NCBI GenBank assembly: GCA_024195265.1
Contig: JAJLRJ010000006.1
Location: 17,313,639-17,377,638 of the forward strand
Reading direction: 5' to 3'
Length of the DNA: 64,000 nucleotides
From: Dendrophyllia cribrosa
Taxonomy: Eukaryota > Cnidaria > Anthozoa > Scleractinia > Dendrophylliidae
Position 1 is the stretch's first letter. Every line of letters starts with the position of its first letter. The position numbers and the translations under genes were made by a program. Below, one piece after another: positions 25,101-32,739 of the stretch. The notes beneath the pieces are model-generated. The model searched no databases and had not been told where the DNA came from. It worked only from the letters and a program-made list of their open reading frames with translations.

Positions 25101-28100
25101 TCTCAATCTGCAGCTTTCCAAACCATTTGTCAAACAGGTTCGATTATTTATGGACAGAAAAGTGTAATAACGTCTCATATTATGCATTTGCTTTGGTGCA
25201 TAGAGTAATTTTCAATTGAGTGCTAAAACTACATGCTATTCACATTTGCTTTTGTTTTTCATTACAAACTTTGTGGGTACAATATTCGCCCAATTTTCTC
25301 AACCAATCAAAAGTAAAGCCCAAACAGTGTACATGCATTTGCATTAGATTGGCTGCATCTGTTGTCATTGGCCAGAGTGATTACTTTGGTTTTGTTTTTA
25401 CGACACTCAATTGAAAATAAATTGCTCTATTCACACTCTAAAAAAAATTTTTGTATGATAAATTTCATTTTTATTAATTCCTTAAAAAAATATAAAGTAC
25501 GTGTAGTAAACTCCAAAGATGGCCTTACATGATGTTTGTATTCTTAATTCCAGATACTTGGAATTCCACTATCTCACCCAGATGACTTGAGTTCATTTGA
25601 CTACGAACTTCACAAAAACGCAGTGGTCTGGGTACGAGAAAACAGCGTTAATGAGCTGGATTTGCCATTCAGTGTTGATGCACTGAATCCTTGGAATTCA
25701 AAACCAGTTACAATTGAGTTGAGTAATGACGCAGAGGAGAAAGTGACGGACGACAACAAGGTACAATGTAGCACTGACAGCACTTACTTGAAATCACTGC
25801 TTGAAAGCTTTCATTTTAATGGTCACACAAGAAAATTAGAACCACTTTTCCCGGCATTATAAGAAACAGTACTACAGGAAAATTCTGTTCAGAAGTGTAT
25901 ATGATGTAATATATCAAACATGAGACACAGTGTTTCATCAGATTTCCAAACACCGCGAAGTGGGTTGAAAAACGAGGCACAGCCGAGTTTTTTTTAACCC
26001 ACTTCAAGGTGTTTGGAAATCTGATGAAATACTGTGTCGAATGTTTGATATTACTTCTCAAACAAAATGATTTTAGAAGGAGAAATTAAGGATGCAAAAA
26101 TGAGGAGTGTTTGAACTGATTTCCAAACACTCATTAAACATTAATTTCCTTTGTATTTTCGTCATGAATTATGAATGAGTTTGAGAAGCGTAGTTCACAT
26201 TTTTGTTTGGTTTTAAAATTTTCAAACCAGTTTTATTTTATATTTTCATTGTCATACATTGCTGTAGATTCATTATCATAATCTGAGACAACAACATATA
26301 TAATTCTGACAGTGCAAAAACTAGGATTTTAACAAAAAAATTGAGCCATAGATGAATTTAGATGTAAGTAATGACACGGAACAGAAATATTTGCAGGTTA
26401 TAAAATGGTCAAAAAAAATCCCAATTTCCCTTTTATCAGATATGTATTGCTCAGTTACTTCCTTTTGAATGGTCACACTTTAGGATTTCATCCACAGACT
26501 CAAAAGTTAGAAACACCTTGTACAACTTAACATACAGTATCACGGGAAAGCACTGCTCAGTAGCTTTCATTTGAATAGTCACACTTAGGATTTCATTCAC
26601 AGACTAAAAAGTTGGAACCACCTTGTACAACGTAACATACAGCACCACAGGAAAGTACTACTCAGTAGCTTTCATTTGCATGGTCACACTTTAGGATTTC
26701 ATCCACAGACTCAAAAGTTAGAACCACCTTGTACAGCATAATAAACAGTACCACAGGAAAGTACTGCTCAATAGCTTTCATTTGAATGGTCATACTTTAG
26801 GATTTCGTCCACAGACTCAAAAGTTAGAACCACCTTGTACAGCATAATAAACCGTACCACAGGAACGTACTGCTCAGTAGCTTTCATTTGAATGGTCACA
26901 ACGTGATTTCTTCCACAGACTCATAAGTTAGAAGCACCTGCTGGGTTGAAACCATTTACTGTTGGAAGAACTTATCTCGAGAATCAGTTTTCTTATGAAT
27001 GTCTGAAATCCTTCAGTTTGCATAGAAGACAGTCTCCAGTTATAAAATGTAGATCTCCAATTGTTCTTTGTTGTAGGAAGAGTACATCAAACTTGTGTCA
27101 CAGTTGAAGTTGGAGACATCGATAAAGGATGAAGTAGCTGAGTTTTCTGGAGGACTTAACGAGGTTTGTTTCAAGAGCTCGAAGCCACGAAAATAAAGTT
27201 TTTTATGTTTGTATACAAAATTAATACAAAAAATATATACTAAAATTGGGTAATAATAGTCTGTTTTAGAACAGCTTTTAATTGAGCGTCGTAGTAAAAC
27301 CAAAACCAAAGTAATTACTCTGACCAATCACAGCAGTCGTAAACAATCCAATGAACCAATCAGATCTCGAAGCAATTACATGTCGGCGGCGCCAAGCGCG
27401 GGAAAACGCGTGCGAACAAGTCACGATTGGTTTTGGTTTTACTTCTGATTGGTCGAGAAAGTAGCGCGAGATTTTTTAGCCAGTCACAAAGCGTAGCAAT
27501 GCAAAACCAAAGCAATTGTGTAATTACTTTCGATACTCAATTGAAAACTGCTCTATATCTGTATGATAAACTGTAAAGTGATGCCACTTGAGTAAAATAC
27601 TAAAATACAATACATGACGTTATATTTAGTCACAGGAACTGGCATGCACCAAGGGGCCCGTTTCTCGAGACTCCCGGTAACTTTTCGGGCCCGAAGCCAA
27701 ATATTGAAATCAAAATCTAAAGAATAAAAGCACAGGTCCTAGCGAACAAACCAGTCCATTTTGTTTTGCTAACTGATAGTTTTATCGTATTATCTGCAAA
27801 ACTTTTGAAACCTCAATCTTCAGTGAAAATAAAACAGCTTTCCGGGCCCGGTAATTACCGGGTCTTTCGAGAAACAGCCCCCTGATCTTAACAAAAGCTG
27901 ACAACAAGCCATTTCCAAAGAGCAACCGCCTAATACAGATGTGACTGTAGTTGTATTTTGCTTTCTTCCTAGGTTATTCCTCGTGAATTCCTGTCGTTAT
28001 TTACGGCTGACGAGTTTTCACTCCTGATAGGAGGAGTAGCTAAAATCGATGTGCAAGACTGGAAGAAAAATACTAAGGTATTTTGTTTTGTTTTCTATTT

Positions 28101-31100
28101 TTTGTTTCGTGAAAATAATTTTTCTTCCCTTCATGCGTTATCACCAGGTTTTTTTAAATCATGATTTTTGAAACAGCTGTCTTAAAGTCGTGTTCTTCAA
28201 TTTGCCCTTTTGCAGTACAATGGATGCTCACCGGAAGACGATGAAATAACGTGGTTTTGGAATGTAGTATCACAGTTAAAAGAGGAAGAGAAAGCGCTGT
28301 TGATGAAGTTCTCTACTGGCTCGCCCTGCGTTCCTATTGGTGGATTTGCGTCTCTCACGGTAAACACACTACAATGCAAACACATACAGCTAATTAACGC
28401 ATTGACTGTCACTCTTAGAGTTTCAGCGCAAAACGGCAATTTGAAGCCATTTATGCCGTTTATTGACCACTGTCTTGACAAATTGCAACCAAACTGGCCA
28501 AAACGTCGTTCGCAAAATGAAAACTAAACGGACGTCTTTTCCTTTCAAGGGCTAGAATTTTTCCAGTATTTTTTTTTCTTTTTCTTTTTTTTTTTTTTTT
28601 TGTTTTGCCTTGTTTTTAGCTTTAAGCTGTTCACGAGACTTCATTTCGACAGAAAAAGTTTCACGTAAAAATAGGCGTAAATGCTGGAGAAAGTGAAAAT
28701 ATTTATCAAAAAAATGCCAATTGGTAGGAAGACCAATTTTTCTTATATTTTGCTAGTCGAATTACTGGGTTTCTTGTATGTATCTCTGGTGCAATTCATC
28801 AAAACCATCTTTTGACCAAAAAAGTGATGACGTCTCAAATGGTTTAAGGACTGTGGCCCTCGTGGGCGGTTTCGGGCGGTTTAGGTTTCAATGGGTACAA
28901 AGTATAAACCATGAACAATAGAATGATTTACTGGTAAAAGAGGAAGCTTCAATCATAGACAAAAGTGTTGGGAAGGTTGGCAGTTTTTACCATTCAATTC
29001 TTTCTCTCCCCTCCCCCTTTTACTGCAATGTTGGTTATAACTGGACTTTTTTAATGCGAAACTGTTGGCTGATATCCCAACATTGGAAAGGGGGAGTGGG
29101 GGCGACTCTGAAGATTGATAGATGATCATTATTTAACGTTAACAGAGCATCGATGTGATTCAGCACTTAAGCTATTCATTTTTCCAACCTTCCCAACTTC
29201 TTCTGTCTGCAATTGTTTGTTTTCCGGGTGGAATTTGACAATAAAAAGGACTCCTAAAATATACTTTTAGAATGTTCTGCGAAGGAAAGAAATCTTCCAA
29301 ATCAATAAACAGGATATTACCATTGTGGCGTATCGGTTATGGGACAAAAAAGTGACACACGAGCCGCAGGCGGGTATGTCACTGATGTTCTTACCACATT
29401 TTGACGTCTTCTGTGATCTATAACTGAACAGACACACGGCAAAATGGAATCAGTTTGTTTTATACAATGAACAGAAAAGTAAAAAGAGTAAAATTACGAA
29501 CTTGCATCGTAGCGCTCGACTGTTCGAAGATTTGTTCCAATTTAGGTATTTTTCAAGTCGCCAAGAACACTTTTCGTCTTGGTTTCTTCTTTTTCTTGCT
29601 CGTAAACAGCTCCTGCTAAACATTTTTCGAGGCTTTCACTTGCTCAATACAGAATCATCTCGCAAACATTTTCAAAACTGTGCGCCATGTTGGACAAAAC
29701 AAAGCAAACAATTTTTTCTATGACGTCAGCCGTGCATCTGTACTCTGATCGATCATAGGCAACGACCAATCACAGAGCGCGTAGTGTTCAGTTCATTGCA
29801 TAATTTTAACTTGACAACGGTTTTTCAATAATTATTAGGGGTATACTGACTGTATTGCGCGTCATGACGGTAGTTATCAAATTCCACTTTCCCTCTGGCG
29901 AATCCTTAGTCTCCTACGCAGCCTTTATTTGGATCGTCACGCAACGCTACTCCCCGAGCCTTGCGTGACGATCCAAATAATGGTAGTTTCTTGGTGTTGC
30001 GGATGGTGTGATCACCAAATGACGTAAAACAAAAGATTCAAAAGACACTGAACAATACCCACACCACAACACAAAAGCTAACCAACAATGGCTTCCGCAA
30101 CACCAAGAAACACCCCAAATAATGGACTAGCGAATCCGCCATCCGAAGTTGTTGTATTTTGGGTTGGAAAAGTGATACAGGAGCCTGCCGAAAGTTGACA
30201 AAAAGATGTGAGAACGTTGTTTAAAAGTTGTCAAGATCTTTTTTGTCATGTAAAATTCTTTTCTCAATTAGGGTTTGTCAGGGGCTACAAAATTCACTAT
30301 CCTGAAGATAGGAGGCCTCAACAAGGTAAGTGAGACTTATTTAGTATGCTGTGTACACTTTATAACAAACAGTACCACAAGAATGTACTTCTCGATCGCT
30401 TTTATTTGATTGGTTAGAACCACACGAATTTGTAACAACCTGCATCAAGGCCTGATAAGTAAATTGCATTTGATCAGGGTTTTTTTTTTTCACATGGAAC
30501 ATAGAATAAAAAATCCTTAGGTTTATAAGAAGAGTTGTCAATTCAGCAGAACAATTCAAAGTATCAAAATAAATACTCGCGTTGTTTAAAAACGTGCAAA
30601 CAGCCTTCCTCGCGTTGAAAACGGCAAATGGCAGACGTCAAATGGGAAAAATGGCGGGAAATCATGATAGGTGTTATTCTCTGCCCTTCACCTTAATCTC
30701 TCTAATTTTACGAACAATGAATACAATAGGCCATTTCCGAGTTGCCTTTAGCCTCTCTATCAAAGCGAGGCTAGGTGCGAAACCTTTCATATGAAATTGA
30801 GTTTTCATTCACATGCAAATAAAACTTATTTGCATGTGAATGAAAACTCATTTTCATATGAAAGGTTTCTCACCTAGCCTCGCTTTGATAGAGAGGCTAA
30901 AGGCAACTCGGAAATGGCCTATTGCAACTGCAAGGTGTATTCATCATTGCGCACATGATTTCATCCTGATACCTGTTGTCGTCTTTTAACAGATACCAAT
31001 GGCTTCCACGTGTTTTAACATGTTAAAACTGACCAGTTATAGCTCAGAGAAACATCTTAAGGAGAAACTGCTGATCGCGATACGGCATGGAGCAGAGGGC

Positions 31101-31115
31101 TTCTCTTTTTCATGA
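4159..31115 (+). CDS. Ankyrin-repeat HECT-type E3 ubiquitin ligase (16 exons)
   Basis: Exons: 4159-4538, 5897-7451, 8371-8566, 18604-18692, 19061-19315, 20687-20874, 21383-21531, 22527-22629, 23637-24210, 24991-25137, 25554-25760, 27077-27163, 27973-28077, 28216-28359, 30272-30325, 30993-31115. All junctions are GT-AG, the phases agree, and the total is 1451 codons plus stop. Residues 1-480 are acidic and Ser/Lys-rich with D/E runs (for example CSDSDDDDDDGQ), probably disordered and nuclear. Residues about 482-825 hold ankyrin repeats (TALHLAALEDRVEFVKLLLD, GFTPLMYACESGNADCVKVL, SLHLAAMSGDTQCVTLLL). From about residue 925 a HECT domain follows: FIGRMVGFAVCQDLL, DVQDWKKNTKY, ITWFWNVV, FSTGSPCVPIGGFASL, and TCFNMLKL with catalytic Cys1418. 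HECT ligases accept ubiquitin on this cysteine and pass it to substrates; the ankyrin repeats probably bind substrate. The architecture resembles HACE1, but the long acidic N-terminus and a roughly 180-residue insert in the N-lobe (exon 9) do not, so no symbol is given. Intron 3 is 10 kb and carries an LTR retrotransposon. Confidence 0.9.
4779..5101. mobile_element. TIR element containing a tRNA-like core
   Basis: The left end has GCGTAGAGTGAGGGTCGGAC and the right end its near-complement GTCCGACCCTCCCTCTACGC. TGAGACTTATATAACGTA then TACGTTATATAAGTCTCA form an inner pair. It lies in intron 1 of the ligase gene. The loop holds a tRNA-like sequence on the minus strand (4893-4972). No target duplication was identified with confidence. 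Confidence 0.65.
4893..4972 (-). repeat. tRNA-like (tRNA-SINE or tRNA pseudogene) core
   Basis: On the minus strand a polymerase III A-box-like TGGTACAGTGG (complement of 4954-4964) is followed about 40 bases later by a B-box GGTTCAATCCT (complement of 4903-4913), the spacing seen in tRNA genes. The acceptor and T stems do not pair well, so this is not a working tRNA. It is probably a tRNA-derived repeat captured between inverted repeats. Confidence 0.45.
5102..5896. other. Ligase intron 1, remainder
   Basis: AT-rich intron sequence with several TACATGTA-type palindromes. The acceptor TTTTCACACAG|GCG ends it at 5896. No further genes or repeats were recognised. Confidence 0.4.
7505..7575 (-). 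repeat. tRNA-like sequence in ligase intron 2
   Basis: The minus strand has a B-box-like GGTTCAAGTC near 7505-7514, preceded by a possible anticodon-arm-like region and a GGGTTCTATC stretch. No intact cloverleaf can be drawn. It is probably a decayed tRNA-derived SINE head. Confidence 0.3.
7798..8277. mobile_element. piggyBac-like MITE in ligase intron 2
   Basis: The left end is CCCTTTCATTCCTGAG after TCAA (7794-7797, a one-base variant of TTAA). The right end is CAGGAGTGAAAGGG, followed by TTAA (8278-8281). The CCC start and TTAA site are piggyBac features, and the ends resemble those at 728-1738. The 480-bp element has no transposase. The long ORF on its minus strand has no recognisable domain. 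Confidence 0.6.
8698..8759 (-). repeat. tRNA-like sequence in ligase intron 3
   Basis: On the minus strand the string AGAGCATCTGACC, then GAGGTCATGGGTTGAAC, resembles the D-arm end, anticodon arm and B-box of a tRNA gene. The 5' part and the acceptor stem are missing, so it is a tRNA-derived repeat fragment. Confidence 0.4.
9143..9700 (-). repeat. 3' LTR of the Ty3/gypsy element
   Basis: This copy is at low coordinates but is the 3' LTR because the element is on the minus strand. On that strand a TATATAAGG box (about 9297-9305) lies just upstream of AATAAA (9278-9283), so promoter and polyadenylation signals almost overlap. It is identical to the other LTR except at 9175. Confidence 0.9.
9701..9713 (-). 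other. Polypurine tract of the retrotransposon
   Basis: On the minus strand AAGGGGGGGATGG directly abuts the 3' LTR. That is the expected site of plus-strand priming during reverse transcription. Confidence 0.8.
9864..13259 (-). CDS. pol: Retrotransposon pol: reverse transcriptase, RNase H, integrase
   Basis: This is an open frame of 1131 residues from its first ATG-type start, without internal stops. The reverse transcriptase has FCVDYRKLN, the palm motif CLVYLDDVIIYG with the YxDD aspartates, and FLGLASYYRRFI. RNase H follows with FIVDCDASDYGLGA, TTKKEMLA and VRTDHNALRWL. The integrase has an HHCC zinc finger (GHLGV...CCQCEKC), a DDE core (ALDIIGPL, HTDQGRNFEA, PESDGMVERMNRTL) and a GPY/F-like module at LPWQGPYIVV. 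It copies element RNA into DNA and inserts it. The frame is -1 relative to the protease frame, so it must be reached by frameshifting unless an indel has split them. It looks intact in itself, but no chromodomain is obvious at the C-terminus. Confidence 0.92.
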   Translation of the reverse strand: MAETVVVPGRHEMVLHAKVKGAMCGDGLLGIVEPSPGFAEQHDLLLARVIAQPRENTVPIRLVNPSPTPVTLYQNTSVGTFSQLEGDVLDPAECHHLETNKTRQKTSPVVSDKFDLSALDLTGQQEAKLVKLLDEYADIFSTGSADLGRTGIVKHQIDTGSNPPIKQAPRRVPMHQQEVVRQHVEEMLHNGVVHPSTSPWASPIVLVRKKDGTTRFCVDYRKLNDVTRNDAYPLPRIDETLDALAGAQLFTTLDLASGYWQVEMDATDREKTAFTTRHGLFEFQVMPFGLCNAPGTFQRLMEFVLAGLQWQTCLVYLDDVIIYGRNFEEHLERLKDVFQRFRQAGLKLKPSKCFLLRNRVPYLGHVISAAGVSTDPAKIEAVEQWTVPTRVTDLRSFLGLASYYRRFIENFAEIASPLHRLTAKSNEKFKWSTECDKAFRTLKEKLVTAPVLAFPRFDTEFIVDCDASDYGLGAIISQVQDGSERVIAYASRVLDDRERRYSTTKKEMLAMVYAIRHFRHYLYGRPFTVRTDHNALRWLQNFKEPEGQVARWLELLAQYDYKIEHRPGKKHQNADALSRNPLPADEKSDQVAQTNAVDSRNSTWLIGWTVNDLQSRQAADPDLKQMLLWKQNQTNQPALQEVQGTSKAIKSLWAQWNRLQIENGVLYRRWETEDGRGTRLQLVLPRSLVPEVLAALHNAPSAGHLGVSKTLERVRERFYWYGHQHDVEDWCCQCEKCSRRKSPQQPGRAPLVSSCPGYPFERIALDIIGPLPTTESGHKYILVVGDYFSKWTEAFPLPNQEAKTVAEKLVNEVISRYGAPERIHTDQGRNFEAQLFREMCILFNIDKTRTTPYHPESDGMVERMNRTLQDMLAKYISDHQRDWDVHLPLVMMAYRSSVHASTQYTPHYLLFGHEIRLPVDVMYGRQPHHQEEVSDYVRSLRTTLEEVHEKAREHLRTAQRRQKDYYDRRVAGEQIEVGDRVFLHEHAVKKGQTKRFHLPWQGPYIVVTRISDVVYRIQAADNPRKRKVVHFNRLKLCSQPQAVDQQHENDQSASHASSSSVRRPHLPPRYLPDETDLMYMDETIADVAVEIPRNSQAEQEPPAAVEDPTPPAMDRPRREVRAPVWMRDFVS
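13262..13804 (-). CDS. Retrotransposon aspartic protease frame
   Basis: This open frame runs from just after the gag-frame stop at 13805-13807 down to a stop at 13262-13264. The active site is in EMLIDTGSAVTLV (DTG/S motif of retropepsins), with the downstream CLLGIDFL strand. It has no good start of its own. It lies -1 to the zinc-knuckle frame, and the two overlap at the heptamer GGGAAAC (13783-13777). Its stop follows a T-run (G TTT TTA on the minus strand), after which pol continues in the next -1 frame. It matures the polyproteins. A gag-pro-pol arrangement with two shifts resembles betaretroviruses more than most gypsy elements. Confidence 0.8.
   Translation of the reverse strand, partial: TKTQGAAGKLDVIGAAGQASVGKVGMTQETSESSVSNKVENSFSSIHSVSSDTAVYVPGLVGGEPVEMLIDTGSAVTLVHQRVLNRSQNNFKLSFVGEPVVSANGQPLDIKGKCELHICVNGVDVVHSVLVAADVTQDCLLGIDFLSKHNCKIDFEAQTIKIKDKVVGLRVKVVQAKFLG
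13777..13783 (-). promoter_or_regulatory. Candidate -1 ribosomal frameshift site (GGGAAAC)
   Basis: In the zinc-knuckle reading frame the bases read G GGA AAC, a canonical X XXY YYZ slippery heptamer. The zinc frame stops (TGA) three codons later, and the protease frame is exactly -1. The position and register fit programmed frameshifting. A downstream pseudoknot was not verified. Confidence 0.65.
13805..14671 (-). CDS. gag: Retrotransposon gag (frameshifted before the zinc knuckle)
   Basis: The 288-residue frame starts at an ATG 14671 and contains a capsid-like gag region (WDSWVSHFEDCAVLNGW, FLAVRMRGAALLQL, LREKFVPQERIELHKAEF) and an Arg/Gln-rich tail. It ends without a zinc knuckle. A CCHC knuckle (CFRCHQKGHFIAEC) is present at about 13816-13857 in the +1 frame. 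The gag frame must change between an in-frame stop of that other frame (near 13873) and the knuckle. A short A-run (complement of 13868-13871) is the likely place of a one-base gain, so this copy probably makes defective Gag. Gag packages element RNA. Confidence 0.82.
   Translation of the reverse strand: MVTEGENTSPPTSSTGATAPSQSGSLRPIVMPESFAAGENEDWDSWVSHFEDCAVLNGWNNERKAQFLAVRMRGAALLQLQSLSSVVRGNYDEFKKALREKFVPQERIELHKAEFRGRRRERDEKLPDLAGSLRRLVKKAYPEAVESLQDSLAKDQFVDALEDREIRMKVRESGPKTLDEAVSRALQLEAMLEAESRRSKGRQVRVVQEPSCEQNSDLVELLRQNRAAMEQMVQLVQRQESNGDGNANGSSRQQQNGRRLGPRVPITKEPQRTALLPVSPEGPFHSGM
14865..14888 (-). other. Candidate primer binding site
   Basis: Just inside the 5' LTR the minus strand reads C then TGGTGGCTAGCGGCGGG. 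Primer binding sites begin TGG because tRNAs end in CCA. The matching tRNA was not identified. Confidence 0.5.
14889..15446 (-). repeat. 5' LTR of the Ty3/gypsy element
   Basis: 558 bp, identical to 9143-9700 except C at 14921. It would supply the element promoter, reading leftward. It is followed by the target-site copy CATG. Confidence 0.9.
15447..18603. other. Ligase intron 3, right part
   Basis: No host exon is seen before the acceptor TTTTTCCAG at 18603. The stretch contains a GACAAGT/TCGGACAAA repeat at about 15890-15990 (related to 2300-2385), a tRNA-like sequence at 17106-17178, and an imperfect inverted pair around 17370-17440 (AGAACCTTTAAGGGGT and its complement). A degenerate TAACCCTAA-like tract lies at about 18115-18235. 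The last looks like slipped simple sequence, not a telomere. Confidence 0.5.
17106..17178 (+). repeat. tRNA-like pseudogene (73 nt)
   Basis: The length is exactly that of a tRNA. The first seven bases GGTTTAC pair at six of seven positions with the last seven. An A-box-like TGGCCTAGTGG and a B-box-like GCGTTCAAATC are in place. The T and anticodon stems pair poorly, so no anticodon is called. It is probably a tRNA pseudogene or SINE head. Confidence 0.4.
20020..20472. mobile_element. hAT-like non-autonomous TIR element in ligase intron 5
   Basis: The ends are CAGTGTTCTCACCAG and its complement CTGGTGAGAACACTG. The CAG...CTG termini are usual for hAT transposons. The flanks share TAAAGC (20014-20019 and 20473-20478), shorter than the usual 8-bp hAT duplication. 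The interior (453 bp total) has no recognised transposase. Confidence 0.6.
21144..21311. repeat. Foldback element in ligase intron 6
   Basis: TATGTTGTAGGTTAAAATTA at the left is mirrored at the right. The arms continue through CAAACTAGGTTAAT and CCTTTGTC or their complements, leaving only a short loop. Related but more diverged foldbacks are at 23408-23564 and about 26200-26340. Confidence 0.7.
21969..22490 (-). mobile_element. LINE 3' end fragment
   Basis: The minus strand from about 22480 encodes TLMLSKSMKDDSFSQLG, VKLWNKIPHYIMDLP and FKRVLRKLLFDILEK. These match the typical C-terminal tail of LINE reverse transcriptases (W-N-x-I/L-P...F-K-x-x-L). After a stop the 3' region ends in a (TTG)n tract at 21969-21985, a microsatellite-type LINE tail. 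All upstream domains are missing. It sits in ligase intron 7. Confidence 0.6.
22830..22990 (-). repeat. Possible second retroelement 3' end
   Basis: The minus strand ends in an AATAAATATTATTATTAACC-type tail followed by a T-run on the plus side (22830-22845), as a poly(A)-like retroelement end would. The body shows no recognisable coding sequence, so this is tentative. Confidence 0.3.
23408..23564. repeat. Foldback element in ligase intron 8
   Basis: ATATGTTGTGG at the left pairs with CCACAACATAT at the right, with AAACCAGTTT / AAACTGGTTT inside. It is the same family as 21144-21311, more diverged. Confidence 0.6.
24211..24990. other. Ligase intron 9
   Basis: The open frame of exon 9 runs 39 codons into this intron before a stop at 24328-24330, so intron retention would end the protein before the HECT core. 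The rest is AT-rich and non-coding. Confidence 0.5.
25200..25430. repeat. Dispersed TIR repeat in ligase intron 10
   Basis: ATAGAGTAATTTTCAATTGAG at the left faces its near-complement at the right (CTCAATTGAAAATAAATTGC). Inside are CTTTGGTTTTG and CAATCAAAAG motifs. Relatives lie at 27268-27556, about 35230-35540 and around the minisatellite at 48204. Confidence 0.6.
25908..26052. repeat. Palindromic element in ligase intron 11
   Basis: The arms include ATCAGATTTCCAAACAC and its complement, and GTGGGTTGAAAAA with its complement, closing on a short GAGGCACAGCCGAG loop. Confidence 0.7.
26440..26945. repeat. 106-bp tandem repeat, about 4.7 copies
   Basis: A unit containing CAGTAGCTTTCATTTGAATG, then GGATTTCATCCACAGACTCA, TTAGAACCACCTTGTACA and CAGTACCACAGGAAAGTACT recurs at 26452, 26558, 26663, 26769 and 26875 (spacing 105-106). 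Units differ by scattered substitutions. Single or double diverged units occur at about 30345-30425 and 42236-42490. Confidence 0.85.
27268..27556. repeat. Dispersed TIR repeat in ligase intron 12
   Basis: AACAGCTTTTAATTGAGCGTC faces CTCAATTGAAAACTGCTCTA. Inside are AAACCAAAACCAAAG, a CGCCAAGCGCGGGAAAA segment and GATTGGTTTTGGTTTTAC. It is the same family as 25200-25430. Confidence 0.65.
27653..27891. mobile_element. MITE with GGGGCCCGTTTCTCGA ends
   Basis: The left end GGGGCCCGTTTCTCGAGA and right end TCGAGAAACAGCCCCC are inverted. The inner arms carry CGGTAACTTTTCGGGCCCG and CGGGCCCGGTAATTACCGGG. No coding sequence is seen. Confidence 0.65.
28957..29208. repeat. Inverted-repeat element in ligase intron 14
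   Basis: AGACAAAAGTGTTGGGAAGG at the left and CCTTCCCAACTTCTTCTGTCT at the right are near-complements. Inside, CCCTCCCCCTTTTACTGCAA and a GGAAAGGGGGAGTGGGGG stretch also face each other. A related unit appears nested at about 32885-33145. Confidence 0.5.
29924..30110. repeat. Two adjacent hairpins in ligase intron 14
   Basis: TTTATTTGGATCGTCACGCA pairs with TGCGTGACGATCCAAATAA (29924-29980). TTTCTTGGTGTTGCGGA pairs with CCGCAACACCAAGAAA (29987-30110). These are probably degraded MITEs. The 29330-29880 flank is non-coding. Confidence 0.55.
30724..30924. mobile_element. Near-perfect palindromic MITE in ligase intron 15
   Basis: The 201-bp unit has arms almost fully complementary: CAATAGGCCATTTCCGAGTT versus its complement, then AGCCTCTCTATCAAAGCG, then TTTGCATGTGAATGAAAACT. 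The loop is very short. Confidence 0.75.
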
Positions 31116-32738
31116 TCTGGGTACACCGCACAAAAGGAAGACTGTTCTGTGCTGTGCTGTTTTGAGTGATTGCGAACTATCAGCGATGCGACGTCCAGCG
31201 CAAAAGGGTTGCCATGAGCTACGAAATCATAATGGGATTGGTTTCTGAAGTAGGACTGTCTTTGCTTTAATTATGAACTAAGAGCGATGTGACATGGTGC
31301 CAAGGAGCTCTCGCGGTTTTGTTAAACTGCTGGGTACTTACAGAATCATAAAGAAATTGTTTCCAAAATTGTTTTCAATGTGATCTGGCAGCAATACTAG
31401 GATATGGTGATTGGTGTGGAGGGTTCTCGTTTTCATGAGCCACAATGCTGTATTACTGAAAGCATAAAGAAGAATGATTCTTTGATTATGAGGTGATATC
31501 AATACCACATTTATAGGATTGAAGCTGCTGATACTGCATTACAGATCAGGATCATAAAGAAATTGCTTCCCAAATACACCGAATGCAAAAATGGCTGCCG
31601 ATTTATTATTCTTTTATGTGTATGTAAATTAGCCTGACTAGCCTCGTTAGCATGTGCAAAGTTCAAAAGAATGTTTACTCTAAAATGAGGCTAGTCAGGC
31701 TAATTAACATACATTTAAAAGAATAGTAAATCGGCCGCCATATTTGCATTCGGTGTATTAAAATTGTGTTCCCTTTACCTTGGTAGCAATACGGCTTCTG
31801 TTCACCTGGTGCACTGCATTACAGAAAGGGAACATGAAAGGATTGCTTCCTAAGAGAAGACTGTATCTCTCTGATCTGACAGAAATAGGAGATGGCAAAC
31901 GGGGTCATACAGTAAGGAAGAGTGTGTTCCTTCGATTATGAAAACATGAAAAAAAATGCCAATAGATGTTTTTTTACGGCGGCCATGTTCGTTTACATAA
32001 AATAAAGTTTTATTCCCATGAAAACAATCTATACAGCATGAAGAATAATGTTCTCGTTTATTACTAACGTTATGTTAAAGGAATTGATAGTAATTTTATT
32101 GCTGATCAGAGGTTACTCATTTTTTTGCGTTTCTGATACTGTACTGCAAAATGCTAATAAATATTGAGTTTTCCGAGGTTCCTCGTTTTCAAAGTGAGGC
32201 TCTAAAAACAAGCTGCGCTACCAAAGCATTTGCTAGTCACGCGATCGGTCTTCGTTACAGATTAGTTTTTTTATTCATTATCAACTCAAATATTTAAGTT
32301 CAGACATCGCCTTGAAATAATTCCGCCTTTTTATCTGTTGCTGTTGTTCAATATTCTGAAAATTACTTCCTCGTCCCCAGGCTTCCCTCCTTATTCTAGC
32401 GCGGTACGCGTGGAATTGTGGGACTGGTCCATTGCACTCTTCGCGTTTTGCTGCGCATCGCAAAATGCCCTCATTTATAAAAGTTCACCACAACACACAT
32501 AATCCTGTCACATATGAAGTACTGTAATACGAAAATGACAAATAACTTTCAAATATGAAGAAGTATTTTGTTAAACAATACTTGTATGCAATCTTGGACA
32601 TAAGTGCCCCTCAAATTGTTGCACGCTTAGTGCACGCAACACTTGGCTAAACGTTTCCAAAGTAGAGTGATTTTGCTTAGACCGTGTAACAGTATCTAGC
32701 AATTAATCAAAATTAGTAAAAACTAAACAAAAGAAAGC
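31116..32738. other. Region downstream of the ligase gene
   Basis: This is the presumed ligase 3' UTR and intergenic DNA. Possible polyadenylation hexamers include AATAAA at 32001-32006; none can be assigned. A MITE lies at 31574-31759. No coding sequence is recognised. Confidence 0.4.
31574..31759. mobile_element. 186-bp MITE
   Basis: ATACACCGAATGCAAAAATG at the left and CATATTTGCATTCGGTGTAT at the right are inverted. The arms continue through TTAGCCTGACTAGCCTC. A TA at each edge would fit a mariner-type target, but it could also be part of the ends. Confidence 0.65.
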
Positions 32739-32739
32739 A

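Noticed and set aside
26440..26945. Regular repeats that could suggest a CRISPR array
   Set aside because: Units of 106 bp are directly adjacent with no unique spacers, and the context is a eukaryotic intron.
30345..30425. Extra ligase exon between exons 15 and 16
   Set aside because: Exons 15 and 16 join in phase and complete the HECT domain; this segment matches the 106-bp repeat family instead.
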